Source: Oryzomicrobium sp.
GTDB lineage: Bacteria; Pseudomonadota; Gammaproteobacteria; Burkholderiales; Rhodocyclaceae
Length of the DNA stretch: 64,000 nt
Direction of reading: 5' to 3'
Assembly: GCF_021287045.1 (NCBI RefSeq)
Contig: NZ_JAJTBG010000009.1
Coordinates: 62,001 to 126,000, forward strand
In this document: positions 1 through 9,426 of the stretch, one piece after another
Position numbering within the stretch: position 1 is the first letter of the stretch
Layout of the letters: every line of letters begins with the position of its first letter
Notes under the pieces: generated by a model
Told to the model about the DNA's origin: nothing
Seen by the model: only the letters and a program-made list of their open reading frames with translations
Database searches by the model: none
Made by a program: the position numbers and the translations under genes

Positions 1-148
1 CGGCGCCGTGGCCTGCGTCGCCACCGCCCAGCACCTGGGCCGCACCACCCAGGTGTGGGACGCAGTGGTCTCCGACGAAACCACCGGCCGCACCATCGCC
101 CTGTTCCGCTGCACCCAGATGATTCTTTGGCCGAAGGGGAGAGCTTAA
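1..148 (+). CDS. PaaI-type hotdog-fold thioesterase, C-terminal fragment
   Basis: This is the last 48 codons of a gene that begins before the window; the frame starts at base 2 and ends with TAA at 146-148. The segment reads as the final strands of a PaaI/YdiI-like hotdog domain: a hydrophobic strand ending ATAQHLGRTTQVWDAVVSDE, a short turn, then TIALFRCTQMIL. Such proteins hydrolyse acyl-CoA thioesters in the cytoplasm. The catalytic residues lie upstream of the window, so substrate and subfamily cannot be judged. The family call rests on a short C-terminal match and is moderate. Confidence 0.55.
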   Translation, partial: GAVACVATAQHLGRTTQVWDAVVSDETTGRTIALFRCTQMILWPKGRA

Positions 149-229
149 AAACACTACAGCCTGGTCAGAAATAGATTAAAAAAACCCAACTCTTAGCAAC
201 CTGGCTATCAACAAGAGGGAAGACCTAAT

Positions 230-772
230 CTACTGCACCAATAACGGCAAAAAATCAGGAGCCCCTACCATTTTTGCAACCATTCTTTTTACTGCTGGGA
301 CATAAGCATCGGCAACCTCTTGGCAAGCTTTATAAGCACCAAAAGAAGAGGTTTTGAAGTCGTACTTCTCTCCGATATCAAATTCTTTCCCATTAGACGA
401 AGTTACCTTCACCCTGACCATCCACCATGGATCCGAAAAAGCCCCGGTAGACGTAAAAGCCAACATTTTCACCTCACCAAACAACGCCACCTTCGCCCCC
501 CTTTCATTCGCCAGACCAGAACGCCTAATCTCTTCAGCGAGAGCCGACTGAATGTATGACTCAAAGGTTGCCCTGTCAGGCGGAGCTATTTTTCCAGCAG
601 CCCGACAATTATCATCAAAAAAGGGCGGGGCCTTAAACGGAGCAATTGTAATATTCTCAATGACAATAGGCTTTTCTATTGACTGACGGTCAACATTAAA
701 TCGCCTAGAGGGGGATGAGGAACATGCAGAAAGCACTGCCACAACCAAACACAGCGCCACCAATCTAATCAT
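230..772 (-). CDS. Unknown lipoprotein in an AT-rich islet
   Basis: The product is 180 residues with a classic lipoprotein signal: a short basic start, a hydrophobic stretch, and the lipobox LSAC with the lipidated Cys at position 17. A Ser/Arg-rich linker follows, then a globular domain of about 150 residues that I do not recognise. A purine-rich RBS (AAGGG) lies about 8 bases before the ATG. No domain motif or catalytic pattern is evident. Base composition is clearly richer in A+T than every neighbour, and both flanks are non-coding, which suggests horizontal acquisition. Envelope location is well supported; function is unknown. Confidence 0.7.
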   Translation of the reverse strand: MIRLVALCLVVAVLSACSSSPSRRFNVDRQSIEKPIVIENITIAPFKAPPFFDDNCRAAGKIAPPDRATFESYIQSALAEEIRRSGLANERGAKVALFGEVKMLAFTSTGAFSDPWWMVRVKVTSSNGKEFDIGEKYDFKTSSFGAYKACQEVADAYVPAVKRMVAKMVGAPDFLPLLVQ

Positions 773-969
773 TTTACAGACCCTTTTAAATTGTCATAAA
801 AAATCAAAACAGCTTCAGCACCAGAGAAAAATAAAAAATACTTCACCCCTCCAACCTCTTAACCCTCCAGCAAGCGCCATCGCCCTATAAAACACAAGCA
901 TAATTTTAAAGGCAAAGATGGTGCATCAGAACCACTCAAGGTCATAAATACTTAATCGTTTGATAAGTA
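773..969. other. AT-rich intergenic stretch upstream of the lipoprotein gene
   Basis: About 200 bases of A/T-rich sequence between the lipoprotein start and the purM terminator. It must hold the lipoprotein promoter on the minus strand. Several TA-rich hexamers could be a -10 element, but no convincing -35/-10 pair could be chosen. No gene is seen. Confidence 0.4.
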
Positions 970-970
970 G

Positions 971-1020
971 AAAAAACGCCAAGGGCGGCCCGGAATTACT
1001 TCCGGGCCGCCCTTGGCGTT
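971..1020 (-). terminator. Rho-independent terminator of purM
   Basis: A perfect 21 bp inverted repeat (975-995 and 1000-1020) surrounds a four-base loop (996-999). On the minus strand the stem is followed by a run of six T (complement of A 971-976). It lies about 55 bases beyond the purM stop codon. Confidence 0.9.
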
Positions 1021-1073
1021 TGGGGCGCTGCCACGCCGGCCAGGCCGGCGTAGCGTGCAGTCTTGGAGACTGC

Positions 1074-2135
1074 TTAGCGCACCTGGGTCTGGTGCTCGTC
1101 GCCGTTGCGGGCGCGGATGGTGCCGATCTGCCAGACGGCTTCGCCGGCGGCTGCCAGGGCGGCCTGGGCGGCGGCGGCCTGGGCGGCCGGGACCACGATC
1201 ACCATGCCGATGCCGCAGTTGAAGACGCGGTGCATCTCGTCCTCAGCCACGTTGCCTTCGGCCTGGAGCCACTGGAACAGCTTGGGACGGGGCCAGGCGG
1301 ACTTGTCCAGGTCGGCCACCACGTTGTCGGGCAGGACGCGGGGTACGTTCTCGGTGAGACCGCCGCCGGTAATGTGGGCCAGGCCCTTGACGGCCTCGGG
1401 CATGGCGGCAAGCAGGGCCAGCACCGACTTCACGTAGATGCGGGTGGGGGCCATGATGGCGTCGGCCAGGGTTTTGTCGCCGTCGAACTTGGCATCCACG
1501 TCCGGGTTGGAGCGGGCCAGAATCTTGCGCACCAGGGAGTAGCCGTTGGAGTGGGCGCCGGAAGAGGCCAGGCCGAGCACCACGTCGCCGGGGACGATGG
1601 TGGAGCCGTTGATGATCTTGGACTTTTCCACGGCGCCGACGGCGAAGCCGGCCAGGTCGTATTCGCCGTCCGGGTACATGCCCGGCATCTCGGCGGTTTC
1701 GCCGCCGATCAGGGCGCAGCCGGCCTGTTCGCAGCCGGCAGCGATGCCGCCCACCACCCGGGCGGCGGTGTCCACGTCGAGTTTGCCGCAGGCGAAGTAG
1801 TCGAGGAAGAACAGGGGCTCGGCGCCCTGGACCAGGATGTCGTTTACGCTCATGGCCACCAGGTCGATGCCCACGGTGTCGTGGCGGGCCAGCTCGAAGG
1901 CCAGCTTGAGCTTGGTGCCAACGCCGTCGGTGCCGGACACCAGCACCGGCTCCTTGTATTTCTTGGGCACCTCGAACAGGGCGCCGAAGCCGCCGATGCC
2001 GGCCATGACCCCTTCCCGCAGGGTCTTTTTCGCCAGGGGCTTGATGCGGTCGACCAGGGCGTCGCCGGCGTCGATGTCCACGCCGGCGTCACGGTACGAG
2101 AGCGAGGAGGAAGAGGAAGGAGTCTGTTGGGTCAT
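1074..2135 (-). CDS. purM: Phosphoribosylformylglycinamidine cyclo-ligase
   Basis: PurM (AIR synthetase) closes the imidazole ring of FGAM using ATP to give AIR in de novo purine synthesis. The 353-residue product matches the usual length. It carries the family signatures in order: [13 protein letters not shown] near the N-terminus, [13 protein letters not shown] (substrate/ATP loop) near residue 68, [25 protein letters not shown] near 90, [11 protein letters not shown] near 145 and [10 protein letters not shown] near 250. The short Ser-rich N-terminal extension is unusual but harmless. It is transcribed away from hda, as is common in betaproteobacteria. Confidence 0.97.
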   Translation of the reverse strand: MTQQTPSSSSSLSYRDAGVDIDAGDALVDRIKPLAKKTLREGVMAGIGGFGALFEVPKKYKEPVLVSGTDGVGTKLKLAFELARHDTVGIDLVAMSVNDILVQGAEPLFFLDYFACGKLDVDTAARVVGGIAAGCEQAGCALIGGETAEMPGMYPDGEYDLAGFAVGAVEKSKIINGSTIVPGDVVLGLASSGAHSNGYSLVRKILARSNPDVDAKFDGDKTLADAIMAPTRIYVKSVLALLAAMPEAVKGLAHITGGGLTENVPRVLPDNVVADLDKSAWPRPKLFQWLQAEGNVAEDEMHRVFNCGIGMVIVVPAAQAAAAQAALAAAGEAVWQIGTIRARNGDEHQTQVR

Positions 2136-2323
2136 GGCGAAGCGGACGAAAATGAAGTCGGAAGGGGCGCCGCGCGGGCGAGGCGCCCGGCGGGCTGACT
2201 GGATGGAAGGATGAACGTGGGAGGCGGGATGTTAGAATCCGGCCCTCGGCGCCCTTGCGGCCAGCCCCCTGAAAACGCGTGATTTTAGCTCAAAACCCCG
2301 CTCCCCCCCAGCCAGCCCTCCCC

Positions 2324-2971
2324 ATGCGTCAACTGCTCCTCGACCTGATGCCCGCGGCACGGCCCACCTTCGACAACTTCGTCGCGGGCGGCAACGCCGA
2401 GTTGCTGGCCGGCTTTCACAGTTGGCTGGGCGAGCGCAGCCGGGAACCCCTGTTCTACATCTGGGGCGAGACCGGCAGCGGCCGCACCCACTTGCTGCGC
2501 GCCAGCGGCGCGGTGTACCTGGATGCCGCCGCCGACCCGGCCCTGGCCGTCTGGCCCGATGATGTTCCCTTCGTCGCCGTGGACAACGTGGACGCCCTGG
2601 ACGCCACCGGCGAGCAGGCCCTGTTCAACGGCTTCAACCGGCTCAAGGCCGAAGGCGGCAAGCTGCTGGTGGCGGCCCACCAGCCCCCCGCCGCGGTGGG
2701 TCTGCGCGAGGACCTGCGCACCCGCCTCGGCTCCGGCCTGATCTACCGGGCCCAGGTGCTTTCCGACGCCGAGAAGGGCGCCGCCATCGCCGCCCAGGCC
2801 GCCGCCCGGGGCCTGGCCCTGCCCGATGGGGCGGTGGACTACCTGCTGCGCCACGCCCCTCGGGACATGGGCTCCCTGTCGGCCATCGTCGTCGCCCTCG
2901 ACCGTTTCTCCCTGGAGCGCAAGCGCCCGATCACCCTGCCCTTGCTGCGCGAAGTGCTCCACTCGACCTGA
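2324..2971 (+). CDS. hda: DnaA-inactivator Hda
   Basis: A DnaA-like AAA+ protein that, with the DNA-loaded sliding clamp, promotes hydrolysis of DnaA-bound ATP and so restrains re-initiation. The N-terminus MRQLLLDLMP carries the QLLLDL-type clamp-binding segment expected for Hda. A Walker A-like loop GETGSGRTHLL follows near residue 48; Arg in place of Lys is normal for Hda. The Walker B region VAVDNVDAL and a C-terminal lid domain follow, with no DNA-binding domain IV. I chose the ATG at 2324 because it starts just before the clamp motif; an in-frame GTG at 2279 would add 15 residues. The adjacent HAD gene is 17 bases downstream. Confidence 0.88.
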   Translation: MRQLLLDLMPAARPTFDNFVAGGNAELLAGFHSWLGERSREPLFYIWGETGSGRTHLLRASGAVYLDAAADPALAVWPDDVPFVAVDNVDALDATGEQALFNGFNRLKAEGGKLLVAAHQPPAAVGLREDLRTRLGSGLIYRAQVLSDAEKGAAIAAQAAARGLALPDGAVDYLLRHAPRDMGSLSAIVVALDRFSLERKRPITLPLLREVLHST

Positions 2972-2988
2972 TTCAGACTCAACGCCCC

Positions 2989-3660
2989 ATGGAACTTGCC
3001 CTCTTCGACCTCGACAACACCCTGCTCTCCGGCGACTCGGACTACGAGTGGGCCCAATTCCTGATCGGCAAAGGCGCCGTGGACGCCGAAATCCAGGAGG
3101 CCAAGAACAAGGCTTTCTATGAGCACTACAAGGCCGGCACCCTGGACATCGACGAATTCCTCGCCTTCCAGCTCGCCCCCCTGGCCCGTCACGAGCGGGC
3201 CGAACTGGACGCCTGGCACGCCGAATACGTGGCCAGCCGCATCCGCCCCCTGATCGGCACCCCGGCCCGGGAACTGGTGGCCCGCCACCTGGACGCCGGC
3301 CACCTGTGCGCCATCGTCACCGCCACCAATTCCTTCGTCACCGGCCCCATCGCCCGGGAATTCGGCATTCCCCACCTGATCGGCACCATTCCGGCGGTGG
3401 ACGTGCCCAGCGGCCGCTTCACCGGCGCCCCCACCGGCATTCCCTCGTTTCAGGCCGGCAAGATCACCCGGGTCGAAGCCTGGCTCGAATCCCAGGGCCT
3501 GTGGTGGGGCAGCTTCGCCAAAACCTGGTTCTACAGCGACTCCCACAACGACCTGCCGCTGCTGGAAAAGGTCAGCCATCCGGTGGCGGTGGACCCGGAC
3601 CCGACCCTGCGCGGCCGTGCCGAGCGGGACGGCTGGACCGTGCTCACCCTGCGCGGCTGA
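2989..3660 (+). CDS. HAD-IB family phosphatase (SerB-like)
   Basis: A 223-residue cytoplasmic phosphohydrolase of the HAD superfamily, subfamily IB. Motif I is FDLDNTLL at residues 6-13, with the nucleophilic Asp and the acid/base Asp. Motif II is in the IVTATNSF stretch near residue 107. The motif III/IV region FYSDSHNDLPLL is near residue 180. A helical cap lies between motifs I and II. It resembles phosphoserine-phosphatase-like and histidinol-phosphatase-like proteins often found next to hda in betaproteobacteria. The physiological substrate cannot be read from sequence. It is probably cotranscribed with hda. Confidence 0.85.
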   Translation: MELALFDLDNTLLSGDSDYEWAQFLIGKGAVDAEIQEAKNKAFYEHYKAGTLDIDEFLAFQLAPLARHERAELDAWHAEYVASRIRPLIGTPARELVARHLDAGHLCAIVTATNSFVTGPIAREFGIPHLIGTIPAVDVPSGRFTGAPTGIPSFQAGKITRVEAWLESQGLWWGSFAKTWFYSDSHNDLPLLEKVSHPVAVDPDPTLRGRAERDGWTVLTLRG

Positions 3661-3805
3661 CCCGCCGGGGTGCATACCGTGCTGCCCACATTGCCGCTTA
3701 CCAAGCGCCCCGCTCCGGCGTACACTGCGCCCCATTTTGTGCACTGCACGGATCGGCCGCCCGTTACATGCTGACCGGCGCCCCACCGACCCAGAATCCA
3801 CCACG

Positions 3806-5182
3806 ATGATCCGCAAGCTGATTACCCGTGCCATCACCCGCATCCGCGGCCCGAAAGGGGCCACGGCCCTCGTCACCGAGGCCGCCCGGATTGGCCGGTC
3901 CTCCCACGGCATCGACCGGGACCAGCTCTCCTACGGCGGCCGCCGCGTCTGCGAGGTGCTCCAGGAGAACGGCTTCGAGGCCTTCGTCGTCGGCGGCGCG
4001 GTGCGCGACCTGCTGCTCAGGCGCGACCCCAAGGACTACGACGTGGCCACCAACGCCACGCCGGAACAGGTCAAGCGCTGCTTCCGCCGCGCCCGCATCA
4101 TCGGCCGGCGCTTCCAGATCGTGCACGTGGTGATCCGCGACGAGATCATCGAGGTCACCACCTTCCGCGGCCTGCACGATTCCGAGACCGACGAGCACGG
4201 CCGGGTGCTGCGCGACAACGTCTTCGGCAGCCAGGCCGAGGACGCGGCGCGACGCGACTTCACGGTCAACGCCCTGTATTACAACCCGGCGGACGAAACC
4301 ATCCTCGACTACCACCATGGCGTGGCCGACCTGAAGCAGAAGACCCTGCGCATGATCGGCGACCCGGCGGTGCGCTACCGGGAAGACCCGGTGCGCATGC
4401 TGCGCGCCGTGCGCCTGGCGGCCAAGCTGGGCCTGGTGATCGACCCGGCGGCGCGCCGGCCGATCCGCGAGATGTCCGACCTGATCGAGAACATCCCGGC
4501 GGCGCGCCTGTTCGACGAGATGCTCAAGCTGCTCACCTCGGGCCACTCGCTGCAATGCCTCAAGCAGCTGCGCGACGAGGGCCTGCACCACGGCCTGCTG
4601 CCACTGCTCGACGTGATCCTGGAGCAGCCCCGGGGCGAAAAGTTCGTCAAGCTGGCCCTGGAAGCCACCGACCGGCGGGTCAAGGAAGACAAGCCCATTT
4701 CCCCGGGCTTCCTGTTCGCCACCCTGCTCTGGCATGAAGTGCTGGCCCAGTGGGACAAGAACCTCAAGCGCGGCGAGCGGCGCATCCCGGCCCTGATGGC
4801 GGCCATGGACCAGGTGCTGGAAAAGCAGTGCCAGAAGCTCGCCATCACCCGGCGCATCGCCGGCGACATCAAGGAAATCTGGATGCTCCAGCCGCGCTTC
4901 GAATCCCGCGCTGGCAAGCGCCCCTTCCTGCTGCTCGACCAGCCCCGCTACAAGGCGGCCTACGACTTCCTGCTGCTGCGCACCGCCTCCGGCGAGGTGG
5001 AACAGGAACTGGCCGACTGGTGGAGCGCCTTCATGGCCGCCGAGTACGACGAGCAGCAAGCCATGCTGGTGCCCGACAAGAAGGGCGAGGGCGATGGCGC
5101 CAAGAAGCGCCGCCGCCGGCGCAGCAACAACCGCAAGGGCGGCGGCGACGGCGCCGGCTCCCCCGAGCAAGCGCCCCAGTGA
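3806..5182 (+). CDS. pcnB: Poly(A) polymerase I
   Basis: PcnB adds poly(A) tails to RNA 3' ends and so promotes decay of mRNA and small RNA. The 458-residue product has the nucleotidyltransferase head typical of the tRNA nucleotidyltransferase/poly(A) polymerase family: VVGGAVRDLLL near residue 65 and the metal-binding DYDVAT near residue 80. The RRDFTVNALYY motif, the RNA-binding helical domain and a strongly basic C-terminal tail (KKRRRRRSNNRK) follow. The basic tail and the folK neighbour favour PcnB over a CCA-adding enzyme. The ATG at 3806 gives the family-typical MIRKLI start; the frame is open further upstream without a good start. Confidence 0.93.
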   Translation: MIRKLITRAITRIRGPKGATALVTEAARIGRSSHGIDRDQLSYGGRRVCEVLQENGFEAFVVGGAVRDLLLRRDPKDYDVATNATPEQVKRCFRRARIIGRRFQIVHVVIRDEIIEVTTFRGLHDSETDEHGRVLRDNVFGSQAEDAARRDFTVNALYYNPADETILDYHHGVADLKQKTLRMIGDPAVRYREDPVRMLRAVRLAAKLGLVIDPAARRPIREMSDLIENIPAARLFDEMLKLLTSGHSLQCLKQLRDEGLHHGLLPLLDVILEQPRGEKFVKLALEATDRRVKEDKPISPGFLFATLLWHEVLAQWDKNLKRGERRIPALMAAMDQVLEKQCQKLAITRRIAGDIKEIWMLQPRFESRAGKRPFLLLDQPRYKAAYDFLLLRTASGEVEQELADWWSAFMAAEYDEQQAMLVPDKKGEGDGAKKRRRRRSNNRKGGGDGAGSPEQAPQ

Positions 5183-5241
5183 GCCACGGCGGGGCCCGCG
5201 GCCCCGCCCGCCACCCGCAGCCCCTCCCCTCCGGCATTGCC

Positions 5242-5862
5242 ATGGCCGATCTTTCCCTTTCTTCCCCGCTCCTGCCCCACCGGGCCTTCGTCGCCCTGGG
5301 AGCCAACCTGGGCGACCCGGCGGCCCAGGTGCACGCGGCCCTCGCCGCCCTCGACCAGTTGCCCGGCTGCCGCCTGGCGGCGGCCTCCAGCCTGTACCGC
5401 ACCGCCGCCATCACCGCCAACCCGGGCGAAGTCCAGCCGGATTACATCAACGCCGTGGCCGAGCTGGCCACCGACCTGCCGCCGCAAGCCCTGCTGGCCG
5501 CCCTGCTGGCCCTGGAATCCGCCGGCGGGCGCACCCGCCACCACAGCCATCCGCGCTGGGCGCCGCGCACCCTGGACCTGGACCTGCTGCTCTACGACGG
5601 CCTGGCCGGCCTGTGGCCGGCGGTGCCCGCCCCGGCCACGGCGGAGGCGGCCTCCGCCGATAACGGCACCGACCTGGCGGCCGACCTCGCCACCGGCGCC
5701 CTGCCCACCCTGCTGCTGCCCCACCCGCGCCTGCACCTGCGCGCCTTCGTGCTCACGCCCCTGGCCGAGATCGCCCCGGACCTGGCCCTGCCCGGCCGAG
5801 GCACGGTCGCCGCCTGGCTGCCGGCGGTGCGCCTGCAACAGATCGAACGGCTGCCGGCATGA
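5242..5862 (+). CDS. folK: 2-amino-4-hydroxy-6-hydroxymethyldihydropteridine pyrophosphokinase
   Basis: HPPK transfers pyrophosphate from ATP to hydroxymethyl-dihydropterin in folate synthesis. The 206-residue product shows FVALGANLGDP near the N-terminus, a conserved SSLYRT loop and the signature APRTLDLDLLLYDG with the metal-binding Asp pair near residue 115, then LPHPRLHLRAFVL. Between the last two it carries an insert of about 40 residues rich in Ala/Pro that most HPPKs lack. The start is the ATG at 5242. It follows pcnB by 59 bases and overlaps the next gene by four bases, so translation is probably coupled. Confidence 0.95.
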   Translation: MADLSLSSPLLPHRAFVALGANLGDPAAQVHAALAALDQLPGCRLAAASSLYRTAAITANPGEVQPDYINAVAELATDLPPQALLAALLALESAGGRTRHHSHPRWAPRTLDLDLLLYDGLAGLWPAVPAPATAEAASADNGTDLAADLATGALPTLLLPHPRLHLRAFVLTPLAEIAPDLALPGRGTVAAWLPAVRLQQIERLPA

Positions 5863-6239
5863 CCCCGTTCCAGAACGCCGCCGCCCTGGTCATGGACGCC
5901 CCGGTGATCCTGCGCACCGTGCTGTTGCTGTCGGCGTCCAACGTGTTCATGACCTTCGCCTGGTACGCCCACCTGAAGAACCTGGCGGACCGTCCCTGGT
6001 GGCTGGCGGCCATGGTTTCTTGGGGCATCGCCCTGTTCGAGTACCTGCTCCAGGTGCCGGCCAACCGCATCGGTGCCAGCCAGCTCAGTCTGGCCCAACT
6101 CAAGATCCTCCAGGAAGCCATTACACTCACCGTCTTCGTGCCCTTCGTGGTCTTCTACATGAACCAGCCCCTCAAGCTCGACTACCTGTGGGCGGCCCTG
6201 TGCCTGTGCGGGGCGGTGTACTTCATCTTCCGCTCGTGA
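5859..6239 (+). CDS. DUF486/DMT-like small membrane protein
   Basis: A 126-residue integral membrane protein with four predicted hydrophobic helices: around residues 15-35, 47-68, 84-103 and 107-124. Its pattern, including FAWYAHLKNL and LFEYLLQVPANRIG, fits the DUF486 family, distantly related to drug/metabolite transporters. Function in the family is not established. The start overlaps the folK stop (ATGA), consistent with an operon. Length is typical of the family. Confidence 0.82.
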   Translation: MTPFQNAAALVMDAPVILRTVLLLSASNVFMTFAWYAHLKNLADRPWWLAAMVSWGIALFEYLLQVPANRIGASQLSLAQLKILQEAITLTVFVPFVVFYMNQPLKLDYLWAALCLCGAVYFIFRS

Positions 6240-6250
6240 CTGGAGCGCCC

Positions 6251-6931
6251 ATGGCCGGAATCCACATCCCTTCCTCTCCTTCGTCTCCCCTTGCCCAGGC
6301 CCGCCACATCGTGGTGGAAGGCCCCATCGGCGCGGGCAAGAGCACCCTGGCCCGGCGCCTGGCGGAGCACCTGAACGCCCGCCCGGTGCTGGAAGACCCG
6401 GAGGCCAATCCCTTCCTCGGCCGCTTCTACCAGGATCGGCACCGCTACGCCCTGCCCACCCAGTTGCACTTCCTGCTCAAGCGCCACGACCAGTTGGCCG
6501 CGTTGCAGGAGCACCTGCTGCCGGCGGAGGCCACCCCGGTGGTGTGCGACTTCCTGGCCGACAAGGACGCCCTGTTCGCCCGCATCAACCTGAGCGACGA
6601 GGAACTGGCCCTGTACCAGCGCCTGAGCGAGCGTTCGCCCCTGCCCCAGGTGACGCCCGACCTGGTGATCTTTCTCCAGGCCGCGCCGGAAAACCTGATC
6701 GCCCGGGTGCGCCGCCGCGCCAGCGCCAGCGAACGCACCGTGGACGACACCTACCTGGTGCGCCTGGCCGACGCCTACAGCCACTTCGCCTACCACTACG
6801 ACGCCTGTCCGGTGATGATCGTCAATTCCGACAATCTCAACTTCGCCGACCGGGACGACGATTTCCACCTGTTGCTGGAGCGGCTCGGCCAGCAGCGCAG
6901 CCACCGTGAATTCTTCAACCTGGGAGGTTGA
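6251..6931 (+). CDS. Deoxynucleoside kinase (dGK/dAK-like)
   Basis: A 226-residue P-loop kinase of the deoxynucleoside kinase family, phosphorylating purine or pyrimidine deoxynucleosides for salvage. The Walker A loop GPIGAGKST is at residues 24-32. The family DFLADKDALFA (DRS-like) segment is near residue 100. The lid with RVRRRASASER is near residue 155. Bacterial members of this type commonly sit between folK and panB. Substrate preference cannot be told from sequence. The ATG at 6251 gives a short non-conserved tail before the P-loop; the gap to panB is three bases. Confidence 0.86.
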   Translation: MAGIHIPSSPSSPLAQARHIVVEGPIGAGKSTLARRLAEHLNARPVLEDPEANPFLGRFYQDRHRYALPTQLHFLLKRHDQLAALQEHLLPAEATPVVCDFLADKDALFARINLSDEELALYQRLSERSPLPQVTPDLVIFLQAAPENLIARVRRRASASERTVDDTYLVRLADAYSHFAYHYDACPVMIVNSDNLNFADRDDDFHLLLERLGQQRSHREFFNLGG

Positions 6932-6934
6932 TCC

Positions 6935-7747
6935 ATGTCCGTGCACGTCGATACCCGCCGCCTGACCACCGCCGACCTGGGCAAGATGAAGGCCGCCGGC
7001 GACAAGATCGCCATGCTGACCTGCTACGACGCCAGCTTCGCCCGCCTGTGCGACGACGCCGGCGTCGAATCCCTGCTCATCGGCGATTCCCTGGGCATGG
7101 TGCTGCAAGGCCACGATTCCACCCTGCCGGTGACCCTGGCCGACATCGCCTACCACACCGCCGCCGTGGCCCGGGGCTCGAAGCGCGCCCTGATCATCGC
7201 CGACATGCCCTTCGGCACCTCCCAGGTAACCCCGGAGGACACCTTCCGCAACGCCGTGCCCCTGCTCGCCGCCGGCGCCCAGGTGGTGAAGATCGAGGGC
7301 GGCGTGGAAATGGCCGCCACGGTGCGCTTCCTCACCGCCCGGGGCGTGCCGGTGTGCGGCCACATCGGCCTCACCCCCCAGTCGGTGCACCAGCTGGGCG
7401 GCTATCGGGTCCAGGGCAAGGGCGACGCCGCCGCCGAGCGGCTCAAGGCCGACGCCTTGGCCCTCCAGGAAGCCGGCGCCAGCCTGATCGTGATCGAAGC
7501 CGTGCCCGAGGCCCTGGCCCGGGAACTGACCGACCTGCTGGCCATCCCCACCATCGGCATCGGCGCCTCCGCCGGCTGTTCCGGCCAGGTGCTGGTACTG
7601 CACGACATGCTCGACCTGTCGCCGGGCAAGAAGGCCCGCTTCGTCAGGAATTTCATGGTCGGCCAGCCCTCGGTGGGCGCCGCCCTCGCCGCCTACGTGG
7701 CCGCGGTGAAGGATGCCTCCTTCCCCGGCCCGGAACACTGTTACTGA
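6935..7747 (+). CDS. panB: 3-methyl-2-oxobutanoate hydroxymethyltransferase
   Basis: PanB transfers a hydroxymethyl group from methylene-THF to alpha-ketoisovalerate, making ketopantoate, the first committed step of pantothenate synthesis. The 270-residue product has the conserved [12 protein letters not shown] and [19 protein letters not shown] segments, with Mg-binding Asp residues, then [28 protein letters not shown] and [17 protein letters not shown]. It starts three bases after the kinase stop with an AGGTTG ribosome site, so it belongs to the same operon; folate from the folK pathway is its cofactor. Confidence 0.97.
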   Translation: MSVHVDTRRLTTADLGKMKAAGDKIAMLTCYDASFARLCDDAGVESLLIGDSLGMVLQGHDSTLPVTLADIAYHTAAVARGSKRALIIADMPFGTSQVTPEDTFRNAVPLLAAGAQVVKIEGGVEMAATVRFLTARGVPVCGHIGLTPQSVHQLGGYRVQGKGDAAAERLKADALALQEAGASLIVIEAVPEALARELTDLLAIPTIGIGASAGCSGQVLVLHDMLDLSPGKKARFVRNFMVGQPSVGAALAAYVAAVKDASFPGPEHCY

Positions 7748-8626
<879 letters not shown>

Positions 8627-8653
8627 TGAGGTTTTTTTGCAACAACTGAGCCG

Positions 8654-8681
8654 TTGACAGCGAGGGGTAGGCTATTACAAT
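8654..8681 (+). promoter_or_regulatory. Probable sigma-70 promoter of panD
   Basis: TTGACA (8654-8659) and TACAAT (8676-8681) are separated by 16 bases. The pair lies 35 bases upstream of the panD ATG and just after the panC stop. It suggests that panD has its own promoter in addition to read-through from panBC. Confidence 0.55.
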
Positions 8682-8715
8682 GCCCCCTCCCCAACCTTCG
8701 GCATAGGGAAACGCC

Positions 8716-9096
8716 ATGCAACGCACCATGCTCAAGTCCAAGCTGCACCGCGTCACCACGACGCACTCCGAGCTCCATTACGAGGGCTCCTGTGCGATCG
8801 ACGAGGATCTGCTGGACGCGGCCAACATCCGCGAATACGAGCAAATCGACATCTGGAACATCAACAACGGCGAGCGCTTCACCACCTACGCCATCCGCGC
8901 CGAACGCGGATCGGGCGTGATCTCGGTGAACGGCTCCGCCGCCCGTCGTGCCGCCCCCGGCGACCTGCTGATCATCGCCACCTTCGCCGTCTTCGACGAG
9001 GCCGAACTGGCCCGTCACGAGCCGGACCTGGTGTACGTCGATTCCCAGAACCGCATGGTGCGCCACAGCAAGCAGATTCCGGTTCAGGCCGCCTGA
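8716..9096 (+). CDS. panD: Aspartate 1-decarboxylase
   Basis: PanD decarboxylates L-aspartate to beta-alanine for pantothenate synthesis. The 126-residue proenzyme has the invariant processing site GS at residues 24-25 within YEGSCAID; self-cleavage there makes the pyruvoyl group from Ser25. The conserved [15 protein letters not shown] and [18 protein letters not shown] segments follow. Length is exactly in family range. An AGGGA ribosome site lies about 7 bases before the ATG. It is the last gene of the folK-panBCD stretch and is followed by a strong terminator. Confidence 0.97.
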   Translation: MQRTMLKSKLHRVTTTHSELHYEGSCAIDEDLLDAANIREYEQIDIWNINNGERFTTYAIRAERGSGVISVNGSAARRAAPGDLLIIATFAVFDEAELARHEPDLVYVDSQNRMVRHSKQIPVQAA

Positions 9097-9142
9097 GCGC
9101 CGCCCGGCCCCGCGCCGGGAGACTCACCAGCGCCAGCCGCCC

Positions 9143-9174
9143 AACGCCCCGCCCCGTGCGGGGCGTTTGCTTTT
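9143..9174 (+). terminator. Rho-independent terminator of panD
   Basis: A 9 bp perfect stem (9143-9151 with 9159-9167) surrounds a seven-base loop and is followed by TGCTTTT. It lies 47 bases after the panD stop. Confidence 0.8.
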
Positions 9175-9272
9175 GGGGATTCCACGCGTCAACGCGTTGC
9201 GGCGTCGGCCGGGGGAAAGCGGCCCGCGCCAAATGAGGCGGGCACAGCGAATGCCCAAGCCGCTCACGCCCC

Positions 9273-9381
9273 GATACTTGAAAAAAATTAATACATCCGA
9301 CCCTTGGAAAAACCAAGGTCCGCGCCAGTAGCCGAGTTTCCCGAAGCGAGCCCCGGGAAACATGAAGAAAATTCAAGTATC
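9273..9381. repeat. Palindromic MITE-like element, copy A
   Basis: A 109 bp non-coding element bounded by perfect 10 bp inverted ends (9273-9282, GATACTTGAA, and 9372-9381, TTCAAGTATC). Inside are two more hairpins: 9302-9307 with 9313-9318 (CCTTGG/CCAAGG, five-A loop) and 9336-9343 with 9354-9361 (GTTTCCCG/CGGGAAAC). The right-hand 58 bases (9324-9381) align without gaps to 58195-58252 (44 of 58 identical). It lies between the convergent panD and an ABC permease gene, 46 bases beyond the permease stop. The surrounding gap 9097-9426 holds nothing else but the panD terminator. Confidence 0.7.
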
Positions 9382-9426
9382 CGGCGATACCCGAACCTGC
9401 GGGCGCACCCCGTGTGGGGCGCCCGG

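Noticed and set aside
960-2198. Long open frame on the plus strand opposite purM
   Set aside because: It is a mirror of purM codon bias in high-GC DNA; the product is Gly/Ala/His-rich low-complexity sequence without any family pattern or ribosome site.
9400-9424. GC hairpin just after the ABC permease stop as a terminator
   Set aside because: It can pair well, but no T-run follows on the minus strand, so I did not list it as a terminator.
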